Below, piece after piece: positions 1 to 8,199 of a stretch of 64,000 nucleotides of DNA. The number at the start of each line of letters is the position of its first letter. Position 1 is the first letter of the stretch. The translations under genes were made by a program, and so were the position numbers. Source of the stretch: Deinococcus malanensis (GTDB taxonomy: Bacteria > Deinococcota > Deinococci > Deinococcales > Deinococcaceae); the NCBI RefSeq assembly GCF_014647655.1, contig NZ_BMPP01000014.1:1-64000 (forward strand), read 5' to 3'. The notes under the pieces were generated by a model, which saw nothing but the letters and a program-made list of their open reading frames with translations, ran no database searches and was not told the DNA's origin.

Positions 1-297
1 TACACCCGCACCCGAGCAGAAGCCCGCCTCCACCTTCACGTGCGGGAGACGGAAGCGGAGTTTGTGATCGGCGTGGAGGACAACGGGGTAGGGTTCGATA
101 TGCGCCACAAGGAGCGGCTGTTCCGGTTGTTTCAGCGCCAGCATCCGTCGAGCGTGTACGAGGGGTCCGGGCTGGGACTGGCGGTGGTGCGGCGGGTGAC
201 CGAGCGGTTCGGTGGCCGGGCGTGGGGTGAAGGGGCAGTCAATCGGGGGTCGACCTTCTGGTTCGCGTGGCCCAGACAACCCACGGTTCACGAGTAA
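1..297 (+). CDS. Sensor histidine kinase, C-terminal end (partial)
   Basis: Only the last 98 residues of an ATP-binding histidine kinase domain are present; the frame is open to the first base, so the gene begins outside the window. The N box/G1 motif DNGVGFD and the G2 motif GSGLGLAVV are intact, followed by the usual F-G-G-x-x-W/GxGSTFWF end of HATPase_c domains. It would autophosphorylate a histidine using ATP. The closest relative in the window is the four-GAF kinase ending at 6295, which has the same DNGVGFD and VGLANVRR layout. Signal and partner regulator are unknown because the sensor part is missing. Confidence 0.9.
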   Translation, partial: YTRTRAEARLHLHVRETEAEFVIGVEDNGVGFDMRHKERLFRLFQRQHPSSVYEGSGLGLAVVRRVTERFGGRAWGEGAVNRGSTFWFAWPRQPTVHE

Positions 298-460
298 CTT
301 GGATTCCGGATCGCCAGCGGACCAGAACGTGCACAATGACTCGGCCTAGCGGGCTTTATTGGAGACGTCGGACAGAGTCCATGGAGGACCCATGCCTTTT
401 TCCGGGGCCTCCTTCAGGAACCCGGCATCCCTCTCATGGCGCGGTTACACACAGTGAGAA

Positions 461-1492
461 ATGCTTTCGCACTGGTTGGTCGTCGTCGGCGCTTCCGCAG
501 GAGGAATCAGGCCTCTCATCGACCTCGCGGCGAACCTCCCCGCCGATTTCCCAGCCGCCATCTGCGTGACCACCCACATCCCGGCCTACTCTCCCAGCCA
601 CCTGCCCGAAATTCTCGGCCGGGCCGGCCCTCTTCCGGCTTCATTCGCTCAGGATGACGAACCCATCCGGCCAGGCCGGATCTACTGCGCGGTTCCCGAT
701 CACCACCTGCTGATTCAGGACGGGTGCCTGAGCGTCAAGAAGGGACCCAAGGAGAACCGGGCGCGCCCGGCAGTGGACACCCTCTTCCGCTCAGCGGCGT
801 ACAGCGCGGGAACAGGCGTGATCGGGGTGGTGCTCAGCGGCCTGCTCGATGACGGTACCTCCGGCCTGTGGACCATCAAGGAGTTCGGCGGCATTGCGGT
901 CGTGCAGGACCCGCGGGACGCGGACCATGAGTCCATGCCAACCAGTGCGCTGACCCAGGTCGAGGTCGATCACACCGTGCGCGGTCAGGATCTGGGTGCC
1001 CTGCTGGTGCGCCTGGTGGCTCAAGCTCCTGAGGGCACCGGGCGGATCACGGTCGATCAGGACACTCAGCACCGGGTCGAAACCGAAGTGAAGATTGCCT
1101 TGAGCGATCACGCCTTCCGGAAAGGCGTGATGGAGTTTGGTAAGGTCACGCCGCAGACCTGCCCGGAATGCGGCGGCGTGCTGGTGCAGATCAAGGAAGG
1201 TGGGTTTACCCGGTACCGCTGTCACACCGGACATGCGTACACGGGGGACACGCTGCTGGTGAGTGTGACCGAGCACGTCGAGGAGACCCTGTGGCGGACG
1301 ATGCGCACCATGGAAGAAGCCGTCATGCTGCTGGAGAACACCGGCCGGGAGTTCGCGGAAGCCGGGAATGGGTGGCTGGCCGAAGCCTACGGGCGCAAGG
1401 CCAGAGACCTGGAGGAACGCAGCACCCTGATGTTCAGGGACGTCACGGAGAACCAACGGCTGAGCGTGGACCGCCTGAAAGACGAGGCGTAA
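461..1492 (+). CDS. cheB: CheB-type chemotaxis methylesterase, stand-alone
   Basis: 343-residue protein with a CheB methylesterase domain at about 5-190 and no receiver domain. The catalytic triad can be placed: Ser12 in GASAGG, His39 in TTHIP and Asp131 in LDDGTSG. The C-terminal part carries CPECGG (Cys234, Cys237) and CHTGH (Cys254, His258), a likely zinc-binding ribbon, followed by a helical tail. This ribbon tail is common in stand-alone CheB proteins outside classical chemotaxis clusters. No CheR or methyl-accepting protein is visible nearby, so the target (a glutamyl ester on a receptor or signalling protein) cannot be named. The ATG at 461 puts the first beta strand at residues 5-9 as expected; no strong ribosome binding site is seen. 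Confidence 0.88.
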   Translation: MLSHWLVVVGASAGGIRPLIDLAANLPADFPAAICVTTHIPAYSPSHLPEILGRAGPLPASFAQDDEPIRPGRIYCAVPDHHLLIQDGCLSVKKGPKENRARPAVDTLFRSAAYSAGTGVIGVVLSGLLDDGTSGLWTIKEFGGIAVVQDPRDADHESMPTSALTQVEVDHTVRGQDLGALLVRLVAQAPEGTGRITVDQDTQHRVETEVKIALSDHAFRKGVMEFGKVTPQTCPECGGVLVQIKEGGFTRYRCHTGHAYTGDTLLVSVTEHVEETLWRTMRTMEEAVMLLENTGREFAEAGNGWLAEAYGRKARDLEERSTLMFRDVTENQRLSVDRLKDEA

Positions 1493-1733
1493 CGCCGGGG
1501 GCGTCTTGAGGAGCTTCACAGCGGGTGTCGTATCGCATGACCCTGTGAGTGGTGCCCTTGCTCAGATGCCAGAGATACTCGCTACCGCACGAACGGCAGA
1601 GGATTTCCCTACGGAGACGGCAGGACAACCCGCGTGCCACTTCAGAGGTCCCAGTCATGGTACGCCCCAGGTCGCAGCGCGCCGGTCATCACTGCCCGCC
1701 TTTCCACCAGGCAGGAAAGGCGGTGTCAGCCCC
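1493..1733. other. Intergenic, no gene seen
   Basis: No coding region or clear RNA is recognised between cheB and the cyanophycinase-like remnant. Short open frames here have no family features. Confidence 0.5.
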
Positions 1734-2120
1734 TCACTCGACCTGCGGCACTTTCAGACTCTGAGCCTGAAGGTCAGCTGCCAGTTCATGCTCCGCAAGG
1801 GGCTGATGCCAGCGTAGTCGGTGTGACAGCGTGCCCTGTGCCGGAACCGGGGTAGGGTCGGCCCGGCTGGGAACGGTCTGCTCACGCAGGCGAAGGAAGC
1901 GTGCGGAAGAGCCTTCATCGGAAGTCATGCCAGTACCGTAGTCTTTCCACGTGGTCGCTGCTTTGGCCGAATGCAGAGCGTCAGTCAGGTTCCCGCCGAC
2001 CCGCCGGATCACCACACGTAGAACGTCGCGGGGGCCTTCTTCTGCTTCCTGCCCGCCGATGATGACGAGCCTGCTCCATCCCGGGCTTGTGCCAGGTTCC
2101 GGCGCCCGGTGCTCCTTCAT
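1734..2120 (-). pseudogene. Cyanophycinase-like N-terminal fragment
   Basis: The ATG at 2120 follows a strong AGGAGGAAGGTC ribosome binding site. The first 45 residues contain RLVIIGGQE, then a run of acidic residues and V-L-R-x-V-I-R-x-V-G-G, which resembles the start of cyanophycinase-type serine peptidases. After about residue 45 the similarity stops and the remaining 80 residues look unrelated; the catalytic serine region is absent. It reads as a gene start joined to foreign sequence. Expression of the fused short protein is possible, but a cyanophycinase function is not supported. Confidence 0.5.
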
Positions 2121-2379
2121 GACCTTCCTCCTGCGCGGAGACCAGGGAAATGCGCGGCTACTCCAGGCCCTACGTGCTCCCGGGCCTGGTGACGTTACGA
2201 ATCCTGCCTCGAGGACGGATACAAGCGGATCAGGCGAGGGGGAGGAGCGGCACACGCTTCCTGCCCCTACGACCCCCTGGTTCGCATTTCACCGCGTGGT
2301 GCTCCAGTCATCCCAGCCTGAACCGTCCGGCTGAACAGAGAAGGTCATTCCATCCGGTCAGGGGCGAACTGCGGACCAC

Positions 2380-2655
2380 CTACGATGAGACACGCCGCGC
2401 CATCATGACCATCCAAATCCGCGGGTGGAGTGACGTCCGGGAAAAGCTGTCGGCATGGTGCATGATGGACACGAACACGTCCTGCACCCATTGCTCGGGA
2501 TCTGGACGCTGTTCTTTCCAGGCCAGGGCATACAGGAGCCGGGCGTACCGCCGGTGTAGTTCGAGGAGGGCACTCAGGTCCTGCCTCGCGAGGGCCTGAA
2601 GAACCTCCGCGTCAGGCCGAGCTTCCCAACCTGTGATGCCATCTTTCAAAGTCAC
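2380..2655 (-). pseudogene. ECF sigma factor, region 2 only (truncated)
   Basis: 91 residues starting at a GTG with GAGGTGAA upstream. The sequence ALLELHRRYARLLYALAW followed by W-V-Q-D-V-F matches sigma-70 region 2 of extracytoplasmic-function sigma factors (core binding and -10 recognition). The frame stops just after the region 2.4 equivalent (RIWMVMMARRVSS), so the linker and the -35 binding region 4 are missing. It cannot act as an ordinary ECF sigma factor. It sits between two other remnants, which supports decay. Confidence 0.6.
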
Positions 2656-2840
2656 ACTTCACCTCATCAGGTTAAGAAGGGAAGTTTGACACCTTCAATG
2701 TCGGTAGTTGGTCCGCGCTCTGGTGCTTTGGCCACGCTAAGGGATGAGAATCGGATGTGCTACTACGCGACGTTCATCCGCTGTTCAGCTACCTGAGGGG
2801 GAGTCGCTGAAGGGCGCAGCATGGGCAGTACGATGGAGTG

Positions 2841-3398
2841 GTGAGCAGTCTCGCAATCATGGTGTACCGCGCTGACCTGGCGCAGCGGGCGTAGCGCCTG
2901 GCGGACCTGCTGGAGGATGAGCTGCACTGCATAGCGGCGCGGGACTACGACGTGGACGCGTTGTGGGCCATGCTGGAAGGCTACCTCCCTCACCATGGGC
3001 CCCGCGGCGCCAGCACCGAAACGCTGAAGACCTACAAAACTGGAATGACGAAATTCATTGGCTGGGCACAGGACAACGCCGTGTCTCTGCTTCGCCCCCG
3101 GCGCAACATGAGCAGCGGCTACGTCGGCTGGCTCCTTGAAACGCAGCGGCTGTCGGCCAGCACCGGCCGGACGTACGTGGCGGCCGCACGCAACCTGTAC
3201 GTAGCACTCCGCTGGGCAGGCGCGACCAAGGCCGACCCGTTCCATGACGTCCGCGTTGCACCGGAACGGACCGCCCCTGAGGAAAAACGGCACGGCTCCG
3301 GTACCCCCCTTCCTGCACCCTGCGCACCCCGGGCTCGGAGCAGACTCACGGTTGCAGCCCGCCAGACAGGCTCAAGACTCGCCTCACAGCGCTCCTGA
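2841..3398 (+). pseudogene. Tyrosine recombinase/integrase, broken
   Basis: From GTG 2841 the reading frame resembles the N-terminal SAM-like core-binding domain of Deinococcus XerC/XerD-type integrases (ALWAMLEGYLPHHGP, TLKTYKTG, LRWAGATKADPF). An in-frame TAG at 2892-2894 interrupts it after 17 codons. Similarity ends near 3293 at the EEKRH hinge before the catalytic domain, so the Arg-His-Arg-Tyr residues are missing. A shorter product from GTG 2952 would contain only the DNA-binding half. It is a remnant of an integrated element or plasmid resolution system. Confidence 0.72.
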
Positions 3399-3453
3399 AA
3401 AAGCTCGGACAGTCATCAGGCTGCATAGACCTGTGTCTCTCCACCTCCGGGCG

Positions 3454-3459
3454 TATGCT
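3454..3459 (+). promoter_or_regulatory. -10 box TATGCT for a leaderless start at 3467
   Basis: TATGCT fits the TANNNT -10 consensus and ends 7 nt before the ATG at 3467. The more upstream ATG at 3455 lies inside this box and so is unlikely to be used. No good -35 is seen. Confidence 0.5.
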
Positions 3460-3466
3460 GCCCGGC

Positions 3467-6295
3467 ATGTCCGATCCCTCCAGAGCCGCGCGGCGTCCTC
3501 ACCTTGAGGACGAATGCACGGCTCCCCTCGACGCCTTCGCGCGTTTCACGGAAGCGTCGAGTCACACCACTGACGCGCTCAGTCTCGCCAGACTGGCGCG
3601 CGATGTCCTGCGGACCGTCCTGGGTGAGGTGCACGTCGTGTACTACGAACTGCACCAGGACCGCTGGCAGGGTCTGATCTTCACCGAGGGCATGGACGAG
3701 ACGTTCGTGCAGACGGCCAGGCAAGGCTTCCCGAGTAATGCACCAGGCTTCCAGAAACCCTTCCAGGTTCATCAGGTGGTGTTCTTCGATTCGTGGGATG
3801 CCGGGCGGGAGGGTCTCGAGAACACGGACATGTACCGCGCGGGCGCCATGTACCCGTACAGTCACCATGGGGTGCCGCGCCGTCTGCTGACCATCGGGGT
3901 CCTCAACCAGGACAGGTGGACGGATCGAGAACGTGGAGTCTTCCGTGCGGTGGGCCGCAGCCTAGAACTCGCCTTCGAGCGCGCCAGGCTGCAAGCCACG
4001 AGGGACCCGCACACCCGGCAGCTCGCGGACCAGGCGGCCGCGCTGGAGGCCTTCACTGCATTCACGGAACTCGTCGCGACCGAGACGGACATTCTCCGGG
4101 TCAGCCGCAAGGCGTACGAAGTGATGGACGCGCGCTTCGTCGAGTACAGCAGCGCGTACTACGAACTTCATGACGGCTTCTGGAAGGCACTGACCTGGAA
4201 GAACCTCACCGCAGAGCAGGTCAGCATGCTCCGCACCGGGTTGCCGGAAGCCGTGCCTTCCTTCGCCCAGGCGGTGCACACCAGGCAACCGGTCTTCATT
4301 GACGGGTGGGACGCGACCCGTGAAGGCATCGAGAATACGGATGTCTTCGGTCAAGCCTGCATTTATCCTTTACTTGTTGGGGATGAGGTGCGTGGCCTGT
4401 TTACGGTGGGATTGCGCGTCGGGGAGCAGTGGCAGGAACGCGACCGAGGCCTGATGCGCGCGCTGGGCCGTAGTCTCACGCTCGCCCTCGAGCGCACCGA
4501 GCAGGCGCGACGCCTCGAACAGGAACGCGCGGCCGTGGAGCAACGCAACAAGGCCCTCGAAGCGTTCGAAGACCTGTCACGTGACCTGAGTCTCGAAACG
4601 GACCCGTATGTCTTGGTGCAGCGGGCCCAGGAAATCGTGCTGCGCTGGCTGCCGGACGGGGTCGCCACCTACTACGAACTGGATGGACGGGTGTTCCGCC
4701 TCAAGTCACTGACCGGGTCACTGCGTAACCCTGAACTGCAACAGATGCTCGAGGCAGGGTTGCCATACGAGTCGGCTGGGAACCTGCGCTTCCCGTTCGA
4801 GACGCGGGAAGCGTACTACCAACAGCATTACGACCAGACCACCGATGACCTCGCCCGGGTCGTGGGGCACATCCAGGCCAGTGCCGCCCTGCCCGTCCTG
4901 GTGGCGGGGGAAGTGCACGGCATTTTCGGCATCGGGCTGTTCAGCACGGCGGCCGCGTGGTCAGCCGTCGACCGGGCCCTGCTGGAAACCGCGTCACGCA
5001 GTCTCGGTCTCGCCCTGGAACGTGCGCAGAGCGTCGCGCAACTGGAAGCGAAGAACGCTGAAGTTCAGGCGCGCAACCAGGTGCTGTCCGCGTTCGAGGA
5101 ATGGACGCGGGATCTGGCGCTCAGCACGGACCCGGACGCCCTGATCCAACAGGCGCAGGCACAGTTGTACGAGCTGCTGCCCATTCAGGCCACCGTGTAC
5201 TACGAGCGTGAAGGCGAACTTTGGTTTGTCCGGAGCATGCTGGGCGGCTACGGCAGTGACGGTCGAAAACGGGCTCATGAGGCTGGACTCCCACACGAGC
5301 AGACCGGGAACCTGCGTGTGCCGTTCGAGACGGGTGAGGTGCTGTACCTGGATCCGTACGACCTGGCAACGGATGGCCTGGAGAAGCACATGACCCACGT
5401 TACGGCGACCGCGATGCTGCCACTAAGAGAATCTGGGCGCGTCCGCGGCATTCTCAGTGTGGCACTGTTCGGTGGGGCTGAGTGGACCGCAACGGACCGC
5501 GCGGTGATCGAGACGATGGGACGCAGTCTGGAGCTCGCCCTTGACCGCGCGAGTAAGACAGCACAACTGGAGCAGGAACGCGCGCAGCTGACCCTGCGCA
5601 CTGCGTCCCTCGCGGCCGCGAACGAGGAGCTCGAAGCGTTCGCGTACTCGGTGTCGCATGATCTCCGCACGCCCGTGCGGCACATCGCGGGCTTTAATGA
5701 ACTGCTGCGCAAGTCGTTCGGGGGCACCCTCGATCCGAAAGCGGCGCGGTACCTGACGGTCGTGGACGAGGCCGCCCAGCGCATGAATGCCCTGATCGAC
5801 GCAATGCTCGACCTGTCGCGCACGTCACGCCTGCCCTTGCGGCTTGGACCGGTGGACCTCGGCGCGTTGGTGCAGCAAGTGCGCCTGGAGTTCGACCCGG
5901 ACCTGCTGGGCCGGGAAGTGCGCTGGGAGGTTCAGGCGTTACCGCTGGTGATGGGGGATCATGACATGCTGCGTCAGGTGATGCTGAACCTGCTGAGCAA
6001 CGCCCTGAAGTACAGCGGCACCCGGGACGTCTCAGTAATCCGCGTGTGGGCAGAGGAACGCGCCGGCGAGACGGCCGTGTTTGTCGCGGATAACGGAGTG
6101 GGGTTCGACGCGCGGTACGCCGACAAGTTGTTCGCGGTGTTCCAGCGGTTGCATCGCCAGGAAGAATTCGAGGGTGTGGGGGTGGGACTCGCGAATGTGC
6201 GCCGGATCGTGCAGCGGCACGGGGGCGAGGTGTTCGCGCAGAGCCACGCTGGTGGGGGAGCAACGTTCGGGTTCACGCTCCCGATCATGCGATGA
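3467..6295 (+). CDS. Four-GAF sensor histidine kinase
   Basis: About 942 residues, soluble, with no membrane segments. Four GAF-like domains of roughly 150 residues follow one another (about 15-165, 190-345, 365-515, 540-690), each opening with a helix like ALEAF-x-x-x-T/S and a YYEL/YYER strand and joined by Glu/Arg-rich linker helices. HisKA follows with phospho-acceptor His731 in SHDLRTP, then HATPase_c with NLLSNALKYS, DNGVGFD and GVGVGLANVRR. It should autophosphorylate in response to small ligands or light/redox cues sensed by the GAF domains. The YxYxL pattern is shared by all four, so they probably arose by duplication. No response regulator gene is adjacent. Start 3467 is preferred over 3455 because of the -10 box placement. 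Confidence 0.9.
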   Translation: MSDPSRAARRPHLEDECTAPLDAFARFTEASSHTTDALSLARLARDVLRTVLGEVHVVYYELHQDRWQGLIFTEGMDETFVQTARQGFPSNAPGFQKPFQVHQVVFFDSWDAGREGLENTDMYRAGAMYPYSHHGVPRRLLTIGVLNQDRWTDRERGVFRAVGRSLELAFERARLQATRDPHTRQLADQAAALEAFTAFTELVATETDILRVSRKAYEVMDARFVEYSSAYYELHDGFWKALTWKNLTAEQVSMLRTGLPEAVPSFAQAVHTRQPVFIDGWDATREGIENTDVFGQACIYPLLVGDEVRGLFTVGLRVGEQWQERDRGLMRALGRSLTLALERTEQARRLEQERAAVEQRNKALEAFEDLSRDLSLETDPYVLVQRAQEIVLRWLPDGVATYYELDGRVFRLKSLTGSLRNPELQQMLEAGLPYESAGNLRFPFETREAYYQQHYDQTTDDLARVVGHIQASAALPVLVAGEVHGIFGIGLFSTAAAWSAVDRALLETASRSLGLALERAQSVAQLEAKNAEVQARNQVLSAFEEWTRDLALSTDPDALIQQAQAQLYELLPIQATVYYEREGELWFVRSMLGGYGSDGRKRAHEAGLPHEQTGNLRVPFETGEVLYLDPYDLATDGLEKHMTHVTATAMLPLRESGRVRGILSVALFGGAEWTATDRAVIETMGRSLELALDRASKTAQLEQERAQLTLRTASLAAANEELEAFAYSVSHDLRTPVRHIAGFNELLRKSFGGTLDPKAARYLTVVDEAAQRMNALIDAMLDLSRTSRLPLRLGPVDLGALVQQVRLEFDPDLLGREVRWEVQALPLVMGDHDMLRQVMLNLLSNALKYSGTRDVSVIRVWAEERAGETAVFVADNGVGFDARYADKLFAVFQRLHRQEEFEGVGVGLANVRRIVQRHGGEVFAQSHAGGGATFGFTLPIMR

Positions 6296-6330
6296 AGGGG
6301 GCGTGATCAGCAGCGCAAGTCTCATGGCGG

Positions 6331-6402
6331 GCGGCAGATGCCTGAACCTGCTGTCGAACGCCCAGAAGTACACCTGCAACCGGGACCTCACCGCCCCTGT
6401 CG
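6331..6402 (+). pseudogene. Histidine kinase ATPase-domain scrap
   Basis: A short frame reads CLNLLSNAQKYT and then N-R-D, close to the N box of the kinase just upstream (MLNLLSNALKYS) but not identical. It is a leftover from another kinase paralogue and is not a gene on its own. Confidence 0.5.
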
Positions 6403-6611
6403 AGCTTCTTCAACGAAGTGCCGGCCATCGAAGTGATGAACGTCATGGGCTTCGATGCGGACACGTTCGGGAATCACAACTTCGACCGGGGCATTCGGGG
6501 CCTGCAACCCTGATTGACCGGGCGAAATTCCAGTACGTCTCCGCGAACCTCGAGAACCTCGAAGCGAACCTCAACAAGGTCAAGCGCTACCAGATCTTCA
6601 CGGTGGGCGGC
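6403..6611 (+). pseudogene. 5'-nucleotidase (UshA-like) fragments
   Basis: Two pieces in different frames match the metallophosphoesterase domain of secreted 5'-nucleotidases. The first contains GFDADTFGNHNFDRG, the GNH(E/N) metal-binding motif. After a stop at 6511-6513 the second frame continues with LIDRAKFQYVSANLEN and ends at IFTVGG. About 70 residues of a protein normally over 500 residues long remain, so this is a decayed fragment. Confidence 0.7.
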
Positions 6612-6749
6612 GTGCTGGCCGCCGCCGCTATGGGGTTCTCCAGCGTCTTCGTGTTGACCAATGCCCTGCGTCTGCGCGGCTTCCGCCCACCGGTCCGGCC
6701 TGATCCCGTGCCCGCACAGCCCGTCGCTTCCTCACCCGTGCATGCCTGA
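6612..6749 (+). pseudogene. Heavy-metal P-type ATPase C-terminal fragment
   Basis: The frame reads VLAAAAMGFSSVFVLTNALR and then L-R-G-F-R-P-P, the last transmembrane helix and tail of copper-exporting P1B ATPases (A-A-A-A-M-x-x-S-S-V-x-V-x-x-N-A-L-R-L). It is fused in frame to the 5'-nucleotidase fragment at the VGGV junction. The rest of the pump is absent. Confidence 0.68.
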
Positions 6750-6785
6750 ACAGCTCCTGCTTTCCCCTTCTGAAAGGATCTTCTG

Positions 6786-7195
6786 ATGACCAAATTGACT
6801 GTCGGCCCCTGGATTGCTGCCCAGAAACTCCCCAACCGTGATGTCGCCCGGAACCGCCACGCGTTCCTTGTACGGGTCCGGACCCGTGAGAACACCCAGA
6901 CCGTGGCTGGATTCCCGCTGGTCGGCCTGGGGGCAGCTGCGGCAAACCCTGCTTCCAGCTGCCGTACGTCCTGACCTGGACGGACGAGAACACGCAGCGG
7001 CTGGAGGAGCTGGCTGAACGCTACGGTTGCTACGTCGAATACGGCGTGTACCCGCACCTCAAACTTCACGAGGGTGATCAGGAGGTCGGCGCAGTGCAGG
7101 ACTGGACGACCTTCGCGATGGCGTACCTGAGGCCTGGTTATGAGCGCGCCGAGGAACTGCTCGTCGATCTCGCTCAGACCCTCAAGCCAGACTGA
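6786..7195 (+). pseudogene. Small protein of unknown function, frameshifted
   Basis: The ATG at 6786 follows AAAGGATCTTCTG, a good ribosome binding site. The first frame gives about 50 plausible residues (MTKLTVGPWIAAQKLPNRDV). Coding then continues in another frame from about 6943 (GKPCFQLPYVLTWTDENTQR) to a TGA at 7193-7195. Joining both gives a soluble acidic protein of about 135 residues. The family was not recognised. A single indel between 6935 and 6950 would explain the break. Confidence 0.5.
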
Positions 7196-7248
7196 CTCGC
7201 GCGCCGCCCGGCAATCAGCGGCAGCCGCGCCATTCATACCCATGCCAC

Positions 7249-7285
7249 AGTGCGGCCCGGAACTGACAAAGTTCCGGGCCGCACT
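7249..7285. terminator. 15-bp perfect hairpin
   Basis: AGTGCGGCCCGGAAC at 7249-7263 pairs perfectly with GTTCCGGGCCGCACT at 7271-7285 around a 7-nt loop. There is no T tract, so it may be a weak or bidirectional terminator between the broken gene and the next promoter. Confidence 0.5.
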
Positions 7286-7361
7286 GGCCGTGAAGGGGAT
7301 GAAATCAAAAATCACACAGGGCCCTCACCGGCGGCCTAACACAACCTTTACATTAAACCTC

Positions 7362-7367
7362 TAGGGT
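7362..7367 (+). promoter_or_regulatory. -10 box TAGGGT, leaderless start at 7375
   Basis: TAGGGT lies 7 nt upstream of the GTG at 7375 and no Shine-Dalgarno sequence is present, which suggests leaderless initiation. A TTTACA at 7347-7352 is too close to be its -35. Confidence 0.5.
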
Positions 7368-7374
7368 TACGAGC

Positions 7375-8076
7375 GTGACTTCAACCGCACCCAGTTCCTT
7401 CCCTGCGTCCGACGGATCCGCAAAAACCTCTGTCCGCAGTCACCTGCTGCTTCCCTTCGTCGCGTACTTTCTGATGCTGGCGTCCACCAGCTTTATCGCG
7501 GGCGGCATCGTGCACCTGGGACTGGGAGAAAACACCACCTTCTACATGGCCCTCGCCGCTGTGGGCGTGGTGTGCTTCACCGCCGGGAATTACCTTCAGG
7601 AGTACGTCATCCGCAAAAACGAGCGCGGGACCGCCCTGGGTAAGTTCCTGCTGGTGTCGTTCGTACTGTCCGTGGGTATGGGCATGATGACCGGCGGCGT
7701 TCAGCATTTCCTGGATAACCCCCCCTACTCCACCATTCTGATTCCAGGGGGCCTGCTGCTGGCGGTGACGGCGTTCGCGATGCGTGAAGGCCTCACGTTG
7801 GGACGCAAAGTCACGCAACTGATTTCAGGGACACTGGCTGTGGCGGCGCTGCTGTTTGGCGGCCTCAGCGCGCTGTCCAAATCAGTGAATGCGCCCGCTG
7901 CCCATGGCCACGGCGTGGCAGCTGAGAAAGTGACCCCCACCGTGTCCGCCGCCCAGCACTCCGCGGCAGACGTTCCGGAGACCGCAGCCACCCCCGTGGA
8001 AGCCGAGGAGGCCGCGCACCTGGTCACCGGCGCAGCGGACGGGCATGAGGCTGAGGACAGCCACGACGGTCACTGA
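7375..8076 (+). CDS. Multi-pass membrane protein with His-rich tail
   Basis: 233 residues. About five hydrophobic segments fall between residues 23 and 165 (for example LLLPFVAYFLMLASTSF and ISGTLAVAALLFGGLSAL), followed by a 65-residue soluble tail rich in His, Ala, Glu and Asp (AAHGHGVAAEK, DSHDGH). A tail of this kind can bind divalent metal. The next gene, convergent, encodes a Met/His-rich DUF305 protein, so a metal-handling role such as copper is plausible but inferred. The family is not recognised. A G/C hairpin follows the stop. Confidence 0.75.
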   Translation: MTSTAPSSFPASDGSAKTSVRSHLLLPFVAYFLMLASTSFIAGGIVHLGLGENTTFYMALAAVGVVCFTAGNYLQEYVIRKNERGTALGKFLLVSFVLSVGMGMMTGGVQHFLDNPPYSTILIPGGLLLAVTAFAMREGLTLGRKVTQLISGTLAVAALLFGGLSALSKSVNAPAAHGHGVAAEKVTPTVSAAQHSAADVPETAATPVEAEEAAHLVTGAADGHEAEDSHDGH

Positions 8077-8103
8077 CGCCAGCGTCCTTTGAACGCACGA
8101 CGC

Positions 8104-8127
8104 GGGGGGGGGCTTAGGCCCCCCTTT
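8104..8127 (+). terminator. Rho-independent terminator
   Basis: A run of nine G, a short CTTAGG loop region, six C and TTT follow 27 nt after the stop at 8076. It ends the transcript of the His-rich membrane protein. Confidence 0.65.
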
Positions 8128-8157
8128 CCTAATGACCTGAAAGTGCGGCATGACAAC

Positions 8158-8183
8158 GGGTGGAGCGTGATCACGCTCCACCC
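8158..8183. terminator. 26-bp perfect palindrome at the end of the DUF305 gene
   Basis: GGGTGGAGCGTGA and its exact complement form a perfect palindrome centred on TGATCA, 17 nt beyond the DUF305 stop codon. Position suggests termination of the minus-strand gene; a T tract is lacking. Confidence 0.45.
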
Positions 8184-8199
8184 GGATGACAGACTGGAT

